The notes beneath the pieces are model-generated. The model saw only the letters and a list, made by a program, of their open reading frames with translations, was not told where the DNA came from and ran no database searches. From assembly GCF_003946505.1 (NCBI RefSeq), contig NZ_RHON01000009.1, positions 1-64,000 of the forward strand: a stretch of DNA of 64,000 bases, in the 5' to 3' direction. The first letter of the stretch is position 1. Each line of letters opens with the position of its first letter. Made by a program: the position numbers and the translations under genes. This document shows positions 27,768-35,631 of this stretch, in pieces. This stretch comes from Companilactobacillus mishanensis (GTDB lineage Bacteria > Bacillota > Bacilli > Lactobacillales > Lactobacillaceae).

Positions 27768-27953
27768 ATGACAACAGAGTTTATTACATCATTGATCAAA
27801 TTAGCAGGAGCAGCAGTATTTGTTGCTATCGCGTTATTATTCTTCGTGATTCAAAGCCGATACAGTCTACCTATCGCAGCTTTCGTTGCAGTAATATTTG
27901 CAGTGTACGCAACTGGCAGAATTGCTAGAAAAGGCCTACTCAAATTAAGCTAA
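27768..27953 (+). CDS. Small two-helix membrane protein, unknown function
   Basis: 61 residues from ATG 27768 (MTTEFITSLI), preceded by GGCGGGTGG; a GTG three codons upstream sits in the ribosome binding site. Hydrophobic segments at about 8-27 and 34-52, basic tail ARKGLLKLS. No family recognised. A strong terminator follows. Confidence 0.6.
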   Translation: MTTEFITSLIKLAGAAVFVAIALLFFVIQSRYSLPIAAFVAVIFAVYATGRIARKGLLKLS

Positions 27954-27967
27954 TGATCAAAAGATCG

Positions 27968-28014
27968 AAAATCTCCAGATTGTTGATTCATTTCAGCAAT
28001 CTGGAGATTTTTTT
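27968..28014 (+). terminator. Intrinsic terminator
   Basis: AAATCTCCAGATTG / CAATCTGGAGATTT with a T-run, 15 bases after the small membrane gene. Confidence 0.88.
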
Positions 28015-28064
28015 GTCTTAATTCTGCTAGAATATTCATAATTACTTCTTTAAAAGGTGACAAA

Positions 28065-28721
28065 ATGGATACTACAGAGCAGATTCAAAAAATTCACGAT
28101 TTTTCATATTCAAAAATGGAAACTGACAGAACTGGTCATAATTTCGACCATATCGAACGTGTTGTTAAGATGGCAACTCGTATAGCTAATGAAGAAAAGT
28201 CAGATAAACTGATTACTTTGGCTGCCGCATATCTACACGACGTAGCTGATGATAAATTGGTCGATGATCCGGCAAAACTGGAATTAGAGATCAGTAATTT
28301 TCTGAAGAGTATTGGATTGAATGAGAAACAGGTTGAAGAGATATTATTTATCACACATAATCTTTCTTTCAGCAAAACCTTATCGGACAATCCACCTAAG
28401 CTGACCCTTGCAGGGAAAATTGTTCAAGATGCCGACAGATTAGATGCAATCGGTGCTCTCGGAATTACAAGAGCTGTTTACTATGGTGGTGTCTATGAAG
28501 AGGTTATCTACGATCCAGACATTAAGCCACGTGAAAATATGACTAAGAATGAGTATCGCAATTTGGATAATGAAACTATCATCAATCATTTTTACGAAAA
28601 GCTTTTGAAGCTGGCTGGTATGATGAATACCCCAACGGCCAAGAAAATTGCTGACGAACGTCAGAAGTTTATGATTGGTTTTTTGGACGAGTTTAAAGCT
28701 GAATGGAATTTAGAAAAATAA
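28065..28721 (+). CDS. HD-domain phosphohydrolase
   Basis: 218 residues. The metal-binding H...HD...D pattern is visible: His25 in GHNFDHIERV, His-Asp in AAYLHDVADD (about 63-64) and Asp in IVQDADRLDAIGA (about 124). This subgroup (uncharacterised HD proteins related to YedJ) hydrolyses nucleotides or other phosphates; the substrate is unknown. AAAGGTGA precedes the ATG. Its intrinsic terminator, which starts at the stop codon, has been split by an IS3-family insertion, so read-through into the element is possible. Confidence 0.85.
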   Translation: MDTTEQIQKIHDFSYSKMETDRTGHNFDHIERVVKMATRIANEEKSDKLITLAAAYLHDVADDKLVDDPAKLELEISNFLKSIGLNEKQVEEILFITHNLSFSKTLSDNPPKLTLAGKIVQDADRLDAIGALGITRAVYYGGVYEEVIYDPDIKPRENMTKNEYRNLDNETIINHFYEKLLKLAGMMNTPTAKKIADERQKFMIGFLDEFKAEWNLEK

Positions 28722-28735
28722 AAAGATTAAGCTAG
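28720..28735 (+). terminator. Left arm of a terminator split by the insertion sequence
   Basis: AAAAAGATTAAGCTA here pairs perfectly with TAGCTTAATCTTTTT at 30016-30030 on the other side of the IS. Joined, they give a 15-bp stem, loop GTGAAT and T-run. The bases CTAG at 28732-28735 are repeated at 30007-30010 as the target duplication. Confidence 0.8.
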
Positions 28736-28772
28736 GGTACTGAGTCTATAATATGCAACAGATAAATAAAAG

Positions 28773-28808
28773 CACTTCTGAGATAATATAAATCTCGGAG
28801 GTGTTTTT
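28773..28808 (+). promoter_or_regulatory. Hairpin covering the orfA ribosome binding site
   Basis: CACTTCTGAGAT-aatataa-ATCTCGGAGGTG followed by TTTTT. The GGAGG of orfA lies in the right arm, and the T-run makes the structure terminator-like. Both effects would limit transposase made from outside transcripts. Confidence 0.65.
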
Positions 28809-28811
28809 ATT

Positions 28812-29117
28812 TTGGCTAACAATAGATATTCATATGAAACAAAATTAGAGGCGGTTAGGCTTTTAAATACAGGAATGTCAGGAAGAGAAATTGTTCAAAA
28901 GCTCGGTCTAAAGAGTGATGGGCTTATTCACACCTGGCGCAAATATGTGCGAAATGGTGACTATTACAGACTCAGGCAGGAACCTGGTAAGCAATATAAA
29001 TACCGAAAAGGTAGTGCTAGTAATTCATCAGAAATTCAATACCAGCAAGACATCGAAGCAATGAAACAAGAACTAACTGTCGTAAAAAAATATTTAATCA
29101 AGGAAAGGTTGTGGTAA
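28812..29117 (+). CDS. IS3-family transposase OrfA (helix-turn-helix)
   Basis: 101 residues from TTG, with GGAGG eight bases upstream. N-terminal helix-turn-helix of the IS3 type (YSYETKLEAVRLLNTGMSGR, then LKSDGLIHTWRKYV), C-terminal coiled coil (EIQYQQDIEAMKQELTVVKK) ending in the A7 slippery run. In the family OrfA alone binds the ends and regulates; the frameshifted OrfAB is the transposase. Confidence 0.92.
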   Translation: MANNRYSYETKLEAVRLLNTGMSGREIVQKLGLKSDGLIHTWRKYVRNGDYYRLRQEPGKQYKYRKGSASNSSEIQYQQDIEAMKQELTVVKKYLIKERLW

Positions 29118-29956
29118 ATCGATCTACCATCAATATGATCACGGATCTTAGTAACGATATTCCAATTACCAGAATTTGCGAGATACTAGGAATTGCGAGA
29201 TCCACCTATTACAGGAATCTCAAGCCAAAGGAACCAAGAAATAAGGAACTTAAGGAAAAAATCCATGCAGTTTGTAAAGTGGCTCATTTCCGGTTTGGCT
29301 ATCGTAAAGTTTTCAATAGGATTAAGTCTTCATTTGATTGTACTGAAGGAAAAGTGAGACGGATAATGTCCAAAAATAACTGGAGTTGTAAAGTGAAACT
29401 CAAGGTACAACATCGTCCAGGGAACCCCTACAAAACCTTTGATAATATTATTAATCGTGATTGGGATACGGATACCCCATTAACTAAATTAACAACCGAT
29501 ATCACGTATCTGCCTTTTGGTACGTGCATGCTTTATCTATCAACCATCATGGATACATTTAACAATGAAATAATTGCTTATGAAATATCAGATCATCCTG
29601 ATGAACAATTGGTTCTTGATACTCTTGCACAACTACCAGAGTTGGGCGAGGAAACAATACTTCATAGTGATCAAGGTGCAACATACACTTCAAGAAAAGT
29701 ATTTGATGAGTGCAGAGAAAAAGGCATTATCAGAAGTATGTCCCGTAAAGGAACTCCAGCTGATAATGCCCTGATAGAGTCGTTTCATTCCTCACTAAAG
29801 TCTGAAACGTTCTACATAAATGACGAGCCAATAGGCTCAAATTCAATTGTAATTGAAATGGTGGATGAATACATCCAATTTTGGAATAATGAACGTATTT
29901 TACAAAAATTGGGTTACCAATCACCGGTAGAATACCGGTTATCAGTAACCCAATAA
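29111..29956 (+). CDS. IS3-family transposase OrfB (DDE integrase)
   Basis: 281 residues as an independent frame from GTG; more likely made as an OrfAB fusion. A -1 shift on AAAAAAA (29084-29090) leads without a stop into this frame. The DDE triad is readable: Asp in TTDITYLPFG, Asp in LHSDQGATYTS, Glu in TPADNALIESFHSSLKSE. The N-terminal HTH_21-like part has RICEILGIARSTYYRNLK. The frame is intact to the end, YQSPVEYRLSVTQ. Confidence 0.94.
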   Translation: MVNRSTINMITDLSNDIPITRICEILGIARSTYYRNLKPKEPRNKELKEKIHAVCKVAHFRFGYRKVFNRIKSSFDCTEGKVRRIMSKNNWSCKVKLKVQHRPGNPYKTFDNIINRDWDTDTPLTKLTTDITYLPFGTCMLYLSTIMDTFNNEIIAYEISDHPDEQLVLDTLAQLPELGEETILHSDQGATYTSRKVFDECREKGIIRSMSRKGTPADNALIESFHSSLKSETFYINDEPIGSNSIVIEMVDEYIQFWNNERILQKLGYQSPVEYRLSVTQ

Positions 29957-30015
29957 AAATCAGATAGTGCTTTTATTTACTTGTTGCAAAAAATGGTTGC
30001 AGTACCCTAGTGAAT

Positions 30016-30031
30016 TAGCTTAATCTTTTTT
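30016..30031 (+). terminator. Right arm of the terminator split by the insertion sequence
   Basis: TAGCTTAATCTTTTTT, the partner of 28720-28734. In its present position it cannot fold with its left arm unless the transcript spans the IS. Confidence 0.75.
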
Positions 30032-30049
30032 GTTTGTTTGCGTTTGCTA

Positions 30050-30219
30050 CGGAGGACAGAGATTACACCTGCTATGGGGACGTCTTCAGCCGAAGTACGG
30101 GCTTCCGACTCGCATTTGAACCACGTAGTGCTCGCGTTTCAAATGTCGCCCATGTTCTAACATGACGTTTCCGTTATGTTGGAACATTTTCACAGCTGGT
30201 TACATCTCTGTCCTCCTTC
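30050..30219 (-). repeat. Multibranched 3'-UTR element, family 3, copy 1
   Basis: Outer stem GGAGGACAGAGAT / ATCTCTGTCCTCC. Inner hairpins ATGTTC-AACAT / ATGTT-GAACAT, CATTTGAA / TTCAAATG, and GAAGcccgtaCTTC-type arms. Read on the minus strand it lies 57 bases after the small membrane gene stop. It shares GGAGGA-ACAGAGATG, CAGCTGTGA, CCCCAnAGCAG and AATCTCnGTCCTCCG with the copy at 30670. Confidence 0.78.
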
Positions 30220-30275
30220 GCCTTCAAAACAGTAGTTTTACTGTATTATTGAGTTTAGTATGTCTAAATTTAATA

Positions 30276-30464
30276 CTATTCTGATTTTCCTTTTCTAATT
30301 CTTACTTTGAGTTTCTTGAAACCTTCTGGTTGTATGATCCAGTAGATAATTACGGCTATAATCACAATTCCCATAAATACTGGGAAACTTAGAGACCTCG
30401 AGTTGCTTTCAAAGCCAATGAAAAATATCAATATGGCAAACCAAATATTTGCTAATAATTTCAA
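30276..30464 (-). CDS. Small two-helix membrane protein, unknown function
   Basis: 62 residues from TTG, with AGAGGAG seven bases upstream. Hydrophobic segments at about 3-18 and 27-46, basic tail (FKKLKVRIRKGKSE). No family recognised. The family 3 structured element follows it in the sense direction. Confidence 0.6.
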   Translation of the reverse strand: MKLLANIWFAILIFFIGFESNSRSLSFPVFMGIVIIAVIIYWIIQPEGFKKLKVRIRKGKSE

Positions 30465-30669
30465 AACGATTCTCCTCTAGATAGCTTGTAATGTAAGACT
30501 ATAGAAGTTAGTACAGACAAACATTATCATATAAACAATAAATGGTTGACTTAAAATTCAAGATACCAACATTTGTTTTGTTATACAGAAATATATTAAA
30601 TTTTTATACTGGTAGAAATTAGAAGATTTGATCAATGCCAACGAAGATTTGGTTTAAAACCAGACCAAC

Positions 30670-30840
30670 CGGAGGAAGACAGAGATGAAGGCAGCTGTGA
30701 CAACGCTGTTAGCTGCGAAGCAGCCTACAGCGTGGGACGAGTTGGGGAGACTGACGAGTTTCGTCAGGCTTCAAACCGAGCCAGAGGACCGATTTTCGGC
30801 CGAGGGCGTTCCCCACAGCAGCCGAAATCTCAGTCCTCCG
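30670..30840 (+). ncRNA. Multibranched structured element, family 3, copy 2; candidate independent RNA
   Basis: Outer stem GGAGGA...ACAGAGAT / ATCTCAGTCCTCC plus GGCAGCTGTG / CCACAGCAGCC. Hairpins ACGCTGT-AGCTGC-gaa-GCAGC-ACAGCGT, CTGACGA-gtt-TCGTCAG and CCGATTTTCGG. No plus-strand gene precedes it: the left neighbour is a divergent minus-strand gene. A strong terminator follows at 30864, so the segment looks like a free-standing transcription unit. TATACT (about 30617) is a possible -10 box. No known RNA class recognised. No other gene is seen from 30465 to 31113. Confidence 0.5.
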
Positions 30841-30863
30841 CAGGTGACATCATAGTTCCATAG

Positions 30864-30906
30864 AAAAAAGCCTGAAAGTAATCACTCTTTCAGGCTTTTG
30901 TTTTTG
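30864..30906 (+). terminator. Intrinsic terminator after the family 3 element
   Basis: AAAGCCTGAAAG / CTTTCAGGCTTT then TTGTTTTTG. No protein gene lies upstream of it on this strand within 860 bases apart from the IS. Confidence 0.82.
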
Positions 30907-31113
30907 TGTAATCAAAACTTGAGGAGGAATTGATTACGACTTGTATTGTGTATTATGAGAATTATATATGTGTTTTAAATTATGAGAATTATTATGAAGA
31001 GGTATAAGTTAAGGGCTTATTTCTTTCCTTTAGCTTATATCTACATAATAACCAGTAAATATGAAGAAATTATGATGCTTTTGTAGATAAATTTGGAAAA
31101 ATTTTAGATAAAG

Positions 31114-31917
31114 TTATTTCGTTAAGTAAATTTTCTTTAAGTCTGCTACCTCATGGTCGCTAACACCTAGGTCAGTTCTGATATAATTATCAAGACTACC
31201 GGATGTTTCCTCAATTGCTTTTTGGGCAACATTCAAATAATTCTCGTTGACTGTCATTAGTGCTTTAATTGACTCAACTAGTGAAGGATCACGTTCTTCA
31301 ACTTGTTTCAACAAATTAGCTACGTAGCCTTTGCTGGCTTGATTAGTCAACAGATAATCTTCCTTGATAGTTGGTAATGGGACACCAAGTGTATATAGGA
31401 AGAAAACGGCACCCATACCAGTACGATCTTTACCTGCGGTACAGTGGAAAAGGACTACATCATTATCTTTAGAGTTGCCAAGTAGTTCATTGAAGAATCC
31501 ACGATAGGCATCACGTGATTGATCTTCCATGATCATGTTGCGGTAAACTTCAAGCATGTGGTTATACCCATCTGCTGGGTCAAAATCGATTTCAGGAATT
31601 ACTGAATCTTGAATCTTTGATGCCTCAGTCTGGTCGTCACTGAATACAGGTAATGAAATGTATTTTGCTCCATCTGGCAAACGATCTGGTTTTTTGTCGA
31701 TTTCTGACTGGGAGCGGAAATCGACGTCGGTTTTTACACCATAATCTTTTAAATAAGTTAAGTCGTTGTTGGTTAAATCACCCAGTCCTGCTGATCGTAG
31801 GGCTTTGTGGTATTTAACGGACTGGCCTGAAGTTGTTTGATAACCGCCGAGTTCACGGAAATTGATACCAGCCTCAAGGTCAAGGATGCGCCGTGTGTTT
31901 TGCGTTGCTCTGTCCAT
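31114..31917 (-). CDS. Tyrosine/serine protein phosphatase (Y_phosphatase3, LipA-like)
   Basis: 267 residues from the ATG (MDRATQNTRR) preceded by AGAGAGG; an ATG eight codons upstream lacks a ribosome binding site. The P-loop HCTAGKDRTG (Cys nucleophile, Arg) lies near residue 165 and LEAGINFRELGGY marks the family N-terminus. Such enzymes dephosphorylate phosphotyrosine, phosphoserine or phosphoinositides; the physiological substrate here is unknown. Cytoplasmic. Divergent from the glycerate-kinase-like gene. Confidence 0.9.
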   Translation of the reverse strand: MDRATQNTRRILDLEAGINFRELGGYQTTSGQSVKYHKALRSAGLGDLTNNDLTYLKDYGVKTDVDFRSQSEIDKKPDRLPDGAKYISLPVFSDDQTEASKIQDSVIPEIDFDPADGYNHMLEVYRNMIMEDQSRDAYRGFFNELLGNSKDNDVVLFHCTAGKDRTGMGAVFFLYTLGVPLPTIKEDYLLTNQASKGYVANLLKQVEERDPSLVESIKALMTVNENYLNVAQKAIEETSGSLDNYIRTDLGVSDHEVADLKKIYLTK

Positions 31918-31987
31918 AAAAAAACCTCTCTTCTCAATCATCTATTTATGATCAATATATATATTATAGCAAAAGGAAGATTTATCC

Positions 31988-33124
31988 ATGAAATTTCTTA
32001 TCGCTCCAGGAAAATACGATGATTCCCGAATTAGTTCCAAAAATGTCGGGCAAGCGATATATAGTGGTATTTCACGGGCATTACCTGATGCCAAAATTGT
32101 TACTATGCCGGTTACGGATAGTAAATATGGAATGCCTGCGTTAGTGGCTCACACCATTGGTGGTAGATGGGTCGACTTACCATTCTTCGATGCCTTTTGG
32201 CAAAACAAAATGGGACGTTATTTACTGACAAACATTGACAGTCAGGATACCGCAATTATTGATACAGAACAAATAGTAGGTCCTGACTTGGCGATTTCTA
32301 AAAGCCGAACGGATCTTTTTCATGCTACTAGTTATGGCGTTGGTGAGTTTATTGTTGATGCTGTCACTAGTGGATTGAAAGAAATAGTCATAAGTCTGGG
32401 TAAGGCAGAAACTTTCGACGGTGGCTTAGGTGCTTTACAAGCGATGGGCGCCAAGATATATGACGAAAGTGGAGATTTGATACCAGAAGGCGAGAACCCA
32501 CTTATTAACGGCTATGAGGTCGATTTGGACGATGTCTATACACTTCTTCGCAAAGTCAATATAACCGTTCTTCTGAGCTATTCTACGAGCCTGAAAGAAA
32601 ACAATGATCGGGACTATCTTTCTGAAACTCAAAAAAGTTTTTTAGAAGATAACCTACTTTATGTTACAGAAAAAATTAATCAGAAGTATAATTTAGATAT
32701 TCACCCGATGCCACACTCTGATTCAATCAAAACTTTAGCAGGTGCTTTTGCGATGATCAAAGCCCGTATTTCGAGATCGTCGTTTGAGTGGGTCGCTAAT
32801 GTCACGGGTATGGACGAGACAATTCGGTCGGCAGATGTTATGATTACAGACACCGATGAAGTTTCATCTGAATCCATGCACGACGAGATTTTGTTTCATT
32901 TGAGTAAAATCGCTGGTTATTCGAAAATGCCGACATTTGTATTGTGTAATAATTTTGTTGATAATTTTGAGGATTATGAACAATTATTTACAGGCATATT
33001 CTCAACACAGATGTCGAATTATTCCCATGATAATAAGGATGAACAAATTATTTTTGAACATTATGAGTCGATAGCAAATCAATTGGCTAGAACATTGGAT
33101 GCTTTTCATAATGTAAACCATTGA
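31988..33124 (+). CDS. Divergent glycerate kinase-family protein
   Basis: 378 residues with the overall plan of type-2 glycerate kinases: MKFLIAPGKYDDSRISS at the start, ATSYGVGEFIVDAVTSGL and GGLGALQAMGA in the first domain, and TGMDETIRSADVMITD in the second. Several catalytic motifs of true kinases are altered: ADGGEGT is TDSKYGM, GGSATNDGG is GKAETFDGG, and GEGRxDxQT is DTDEVSSES. The fold should be kept, but glycerate phosphorylation is doubtful. It may have a different substrate or a non-catalytic role. AAGGAAG precedes the ATG. Followed by a Usp gene. Confidence 0.7.
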   Translation: MKFLIAPGKYDDSRISSKNVGQAIYSGISRALPDAKIVTMPVTDSKYGMPALVAHTIGGRWVDLPFFDAFWQNKMGRYLLTNIDSQDTAIIDTEQIVGPDLAISKSRTDLFHATSYGVGEFIVDAVTSGLKEIVISLGKAETFDGGLGALQAMGAKIYDESGDLIPEGENPLINGYEVDLDDVYTLLRKVNITVLLSYSTSLKENNDRDYLSETQKSFLEDNLLYVTEKINQKYNLDIHPMPHSDSIKTLAGAFAMIKARISRSSFEWVANVTGMDETIRSADVMITDTDEVSSESMHDEILFHLSKIAGYSKMPTFVLCNNFVDNFEDYEQLFTGIFSTQMSNYSHDNKDEQIIFEHYESIANQLARTLDAFHNVNH

Positions 33125-33191
33125 AATAAATAAAATTATGCTTTAATCTTAAGGTAAAGGCTTAAGACTAAGGGCGTTGGAGGATTAAATT

Positions 33192-33674
33192 ATGGATCAA
33201 GATTACAAAAGTATTTTAGTACCAGTAGATGGATCAAAAGAAGCTGAGATGGCTTTCCGCAAAGCTGTTAAGGTTGCGCAATTAAATAAAGGTCATTTGG
33301 ATGTATTGACTGTTCTCGATACAAAACAATTCATCGGTTTACATGGTGGAATGCTTAATGGGGATGTTATTTATCAACTTTCTGAAGATGCTCAAAAATA
33401 CCTCAACGAATTGAAAGATGAAGCCGTTAAGAATGGATTCAGTAAAGACGACATTCAGATCCACGTTCGTTTTGGTGAACCAAAGACAGTTATCGCAACA
33501 GAATTTGTTGAAGAATACAAGAACGACCTTATCATGATCGGCTCAACTGGTATGAACGCAGTTACACGTTTACTTGTTGGTTCAGTTTCAGAATACGTTA
33601 CACGTAATGCTAGAACTGATGTTATTATCGTTAGAACAGATGTTGATAACAACAAGATCAAAGGTAGCAAATAG
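33192..33674 (+). CDS. Universal stress protein, UspA family
   Basis: 160 residues. Typical Usp start (YKSILVPVDGSKEAEMAFRKA) and ATP-binding signature G-2x-G-9x-G-S/T: IGSTGMNAVTRLLVGSVSEYVTRNA. Family members bind ATP and form dimers under stress. The ribosome binding site is TTGGAGG. A small hairpin (TCTTAAG/CTTAAGA) lies upstream. Closed by a terminator. Confidence 0.92.
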   Translation: MDQDYKSILVPVDGSKEAEMAFRKAVKVAQLNKGHLDVLTVLDTKQFIGLHGGMLNGDVIYQLSEDAQKYLNELKDEAVKNGFSKDDIQIHVRFGEPKTVIATEFVEEYKNDLIMIGSTGMNAVTRLLVGSVSEYVTRNARTDVIIVRTDVDNNKIKGSK

Positions 33675-33684
33675 ATAAAAATTT

Positions 33685-33717
33685 GATTGGGCAACTTTGA
33701 GTTGTCCAATTTTTTTG
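33685..33717 (+). terminator. Intrinsic terminator of usp
   Basis: ATTGGGCAACT-ttg-AGTTGTCCAAT then TTTTTTT. Confidence 0.85.
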
Positions 33718-33731
33718 TTTAAGGTGAAAAT

Positions 33732-34277
33732 ATGAGATGTGAATGGGCAAATAGTTCTCCAGAAATGCAAGCGTATCATGATAATGAATGGTGTAAAATC
33801 AGCCACGATGAAAAATATTTTTTTGAAATGTTGAGTTTGGAATTATCACAAGCTGGCTTATCTTGGTCAACGATAATTAAACGTCGACAAGGCTACAATG
33901 AGGCGTTCGCTAATTTTGATATTGATACCGTCGCTGATTTTGACGATGCTAAGAAAGCTGAATTATTGCAAAATGAAGGCATTATTCGCAATAAACTCAA
34001 GGTCAATGCTATTATCAATAATGCAAAGTTGATCCAGCAAATGCATGAACGTGGAGAAAAGTTTTCTGATTACATTTGGAGTTTTACAGATGGTAAGCAG
34101 ATCGACCACCATGTGAAGTCCTTGGATACACTGCCAGCTCAAGATGAGCTTTCTCAGAAGATAAGTAAAGACCTCAAGAAACGTGGCTTTAAATTTGTTG
34201 GACCTACTATTATTTATTCATATTTACAGGCGGTCGGAGTCTATAATGACCATTTGGATACATGTGATTTTAAATAA
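33732..34277 (+). CDS. tag: DNA-3-methyladenine glycosylase I
   Basis: 181 residues. MRCEWANSSPEMQAYHDNEW holds the N-terminal Cys and His of the zinc site; the C-terminal His and Cys are in VYNDHLDTC. The glycosylase core has GLSWSTIIKRRQGYNEAFANFD and KFVGPTIIYSYLQAVG. It removes 3-methyladenine from DNA, the first step of base excision repair. AAGGTGAAAAT precedes the ATG. Confidence 0.95.
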   Translation: MRCEWANSSPEMQAYHDNEWCKISHDEKYFFEMLSLELSQAGLSWSTIIKRRQGYNEAFANFDIDTVADFDDAKKAELLQNEGIIRNKLKVNAIINNAKLIQQMHERGEKFSDYIWSFTDGKQIDHHVKSLDTLPAQDELSQKISKDLKKRGFKFVGPTIIYSYLQAVGVYNDHLDTCDFK

Positions 34278-34319
34278 TCGGATTTTTCAGTATAATGTAC
34301 TTTAATTGGAGGAAGTAAA

Positions 34320-34811
34320 ATGAATTCTGATACTATTAGTAAACTTGGCGAATGGCTTGACGACAATGTCTCAAATATTGAAGACAAGTCAGTCAGATTG
34401 GATGCACAACGAATTTATGATGTGCTAGACGATTTGGAAGTACTAAGAAAACCAATCAAAGAATATTTTGATATGACTGAAGACGATTATTATCAAAATG
34501 AATCTGACCATCGCTTGACACTACAACATCCTGACGCAAAATTAAGTGAATTACATGATCGTGTTTTAGTTAACCATATCGATGGTTCATTAGCTGATCA
34601 CGAAGTCAATTTCACATACAATCACGAAGATCCATTTATTGATGGTGACTACAAAGCAAAGACTGACTTAGATTTCATCAATTACTCATTCATCGTAATT
34701 GGTGCCGTTTATGCCAATACGATCGTTGCCGACGTTCGTAATACAATTTCAAAGGATGCAATTCTTTCTATCGGCTTAGCTGCCAAAGCAATTGCTGACT
34801 GGCAAGAATAA
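34320..34811 (+). CDS. Acidic hypothetical protein
   Basis: 163 residues, strongly acidic (many Asp), no membrane segment or signal. Residues 1-60 are probably helical, the middle resembles a beta-rich segment (ADHEVNFTYNHEDPF), and the C-terminus is a hydrophobic helix (YSFIVIGAVYANTIVADV). I recognise no family. TGGAGGAAG precedes the ATG. The stop is one base before the start of the ABC ATPase gene, so it is probably translated in the same operon. Confidence 0.8.
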   Translation: MNSDTISKLGEWLDDNVSNIEDKSVRLDAQRIYDVLDDLEVLRKPIKEYFDMTEDDYYQNESDHRLTLQHPDAKLSELHDRVLVNHIDGSLADHEVNFTYNHEDPFIDGDYKAKTDLDFINYSFIVIGAVYANTIVADVRNTISKDAILSIGLAAKAIADWQE

Positions 34812-34812
34812 T

Positions 34813-35631
34813 ATGAAACTATTATCTGTAAGAGATCTATCTTTCCAAAGGCAAGGTTACTTTGCATATAAGCATGTAACCTTTTCTTTGTCTCAAAAGG
34901 AATCAGTCAGTATTACTGGAGACAGTGGTAGTGGAAAAACAGCACTGTTAGAAACGCTTGCCGGGCTCAACTATCCTGATAGTGGGACTGCCAGCTATAC
35001 TACTGGGGCCAGGGTCGGCTTCATGCCACAGATTGAGACGGAGATAATTAATGATTCCGTAGTTGAACACCTTGAAAAAATACGTCAACTTACTGGTGAT
35101 TTAGCTGTGCGTTCTGATCAAGCTAAAGATTTAGCTGCGTACATGGGTATGAGTCCGTTTATGGATCGTAAAGTCTCAACGCTGTCTGTTGGATTACGAC
35201 AGCGTGTCAGCTTTTTAGCAGCGGTAATTGGACGTCCCAATATTTTGATATTGGATGATCCATTCTCATTCCAAAACAGCACCTACATAACTAATATGTT
35301 GGAAATCGTTAAGGACTTAGAAGATAATGGCTCAGGAATCCTAGTAGCTGGTCCTATGAACGACAGTGGGGTCGACGCATATTTTGATACTAACTATCAG
35401 ATGAAAGCTAAGTCGTTAGAACCTAAGAACCTAGCTGATATCAATTTGATGCTGGTATTTAAGATCACTCCAGACTCAATGGCGATAACCAAAGAATTAG
35501 GTGCTTTTGTGGCAGCTGAATTGGATGGAGTTGTTGAGTTAAAGGTTCCGGCTATTCATAAAGATGCCATTATTAAGACGATGATCGAGTTAAATTATCA
35601 ATTTGAAGGGATGCGAAATCTTGAAGTTTAA
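34813..35631 (+). CDS. ABC transporter ATP-binding protein
   Basis: 272 residues from ATG 34813 (MKLLSVRDLS). Walker A GDSGSGKTALL (about 37-47), signature STLSVGLRQRVSF and Walker B ILILDDPF are clear. The signature motif SVGLRQ is a variant of LSGGQ. About 60 C-terminal residues form a small alpha/beta domain after the nucleotide-binding domain. It overlaps the downstream membrane-protein gene by about ten bases, so the two form one exporter-type ABC complex. Substrate unknown; drug or lipid export would be a guess. Confidence 0.85.
   Translation: MKLLSVRDLSFQRQGYFAYKHVTFSLSQKESVSITGDSGSGKTALLETLAGLNYPDSGTASYTTGARVGFMPQIETEIINDSVVEHLEKIRQLTGDLAVRSDQAKDLAAYMGMSPFMDRKVSTLSVGLRQRVSFLAAVIGRPNILILDDPFSFQNSTYITNMLEIVKDLEDNGSGILVAGPMNDSGVDAYFDTNYQMKAKSLEPKNLADINLMLVFKITPDSMAITKELGAFVAAELDGVVELKVPAIHKDAIIKTMIELNYQFEGMRNLEV

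Larger units (their letters stand above)
28736..30006 (+). mobile_element. IS3-family insertion sequence, apparently intact, 1271 bp
   Basis: Terminal inverted repeats start GGTACTG and end CAGTACC. Subterminal blocks also match between the ends (TGCAACA and TAAATAAAAGCACT, read inward). It is flanked by CTAG direct repeats of 4 bp, although CTAG is itself a palindrome and the exact boundary is therefore ambiguous by a few bases. It holds orfA and orfB with a -1 frameshift signal. Both frames are open, so it may be active. Confidence 0.9.

Noticed and set aside
30050..30840. RNase P RNA, tmRNA or 6S RNA as identity of the family 3 elements
   Set aside because: None of the conserved motifs of these RNAs was recognised, and the elements occur in two copies.
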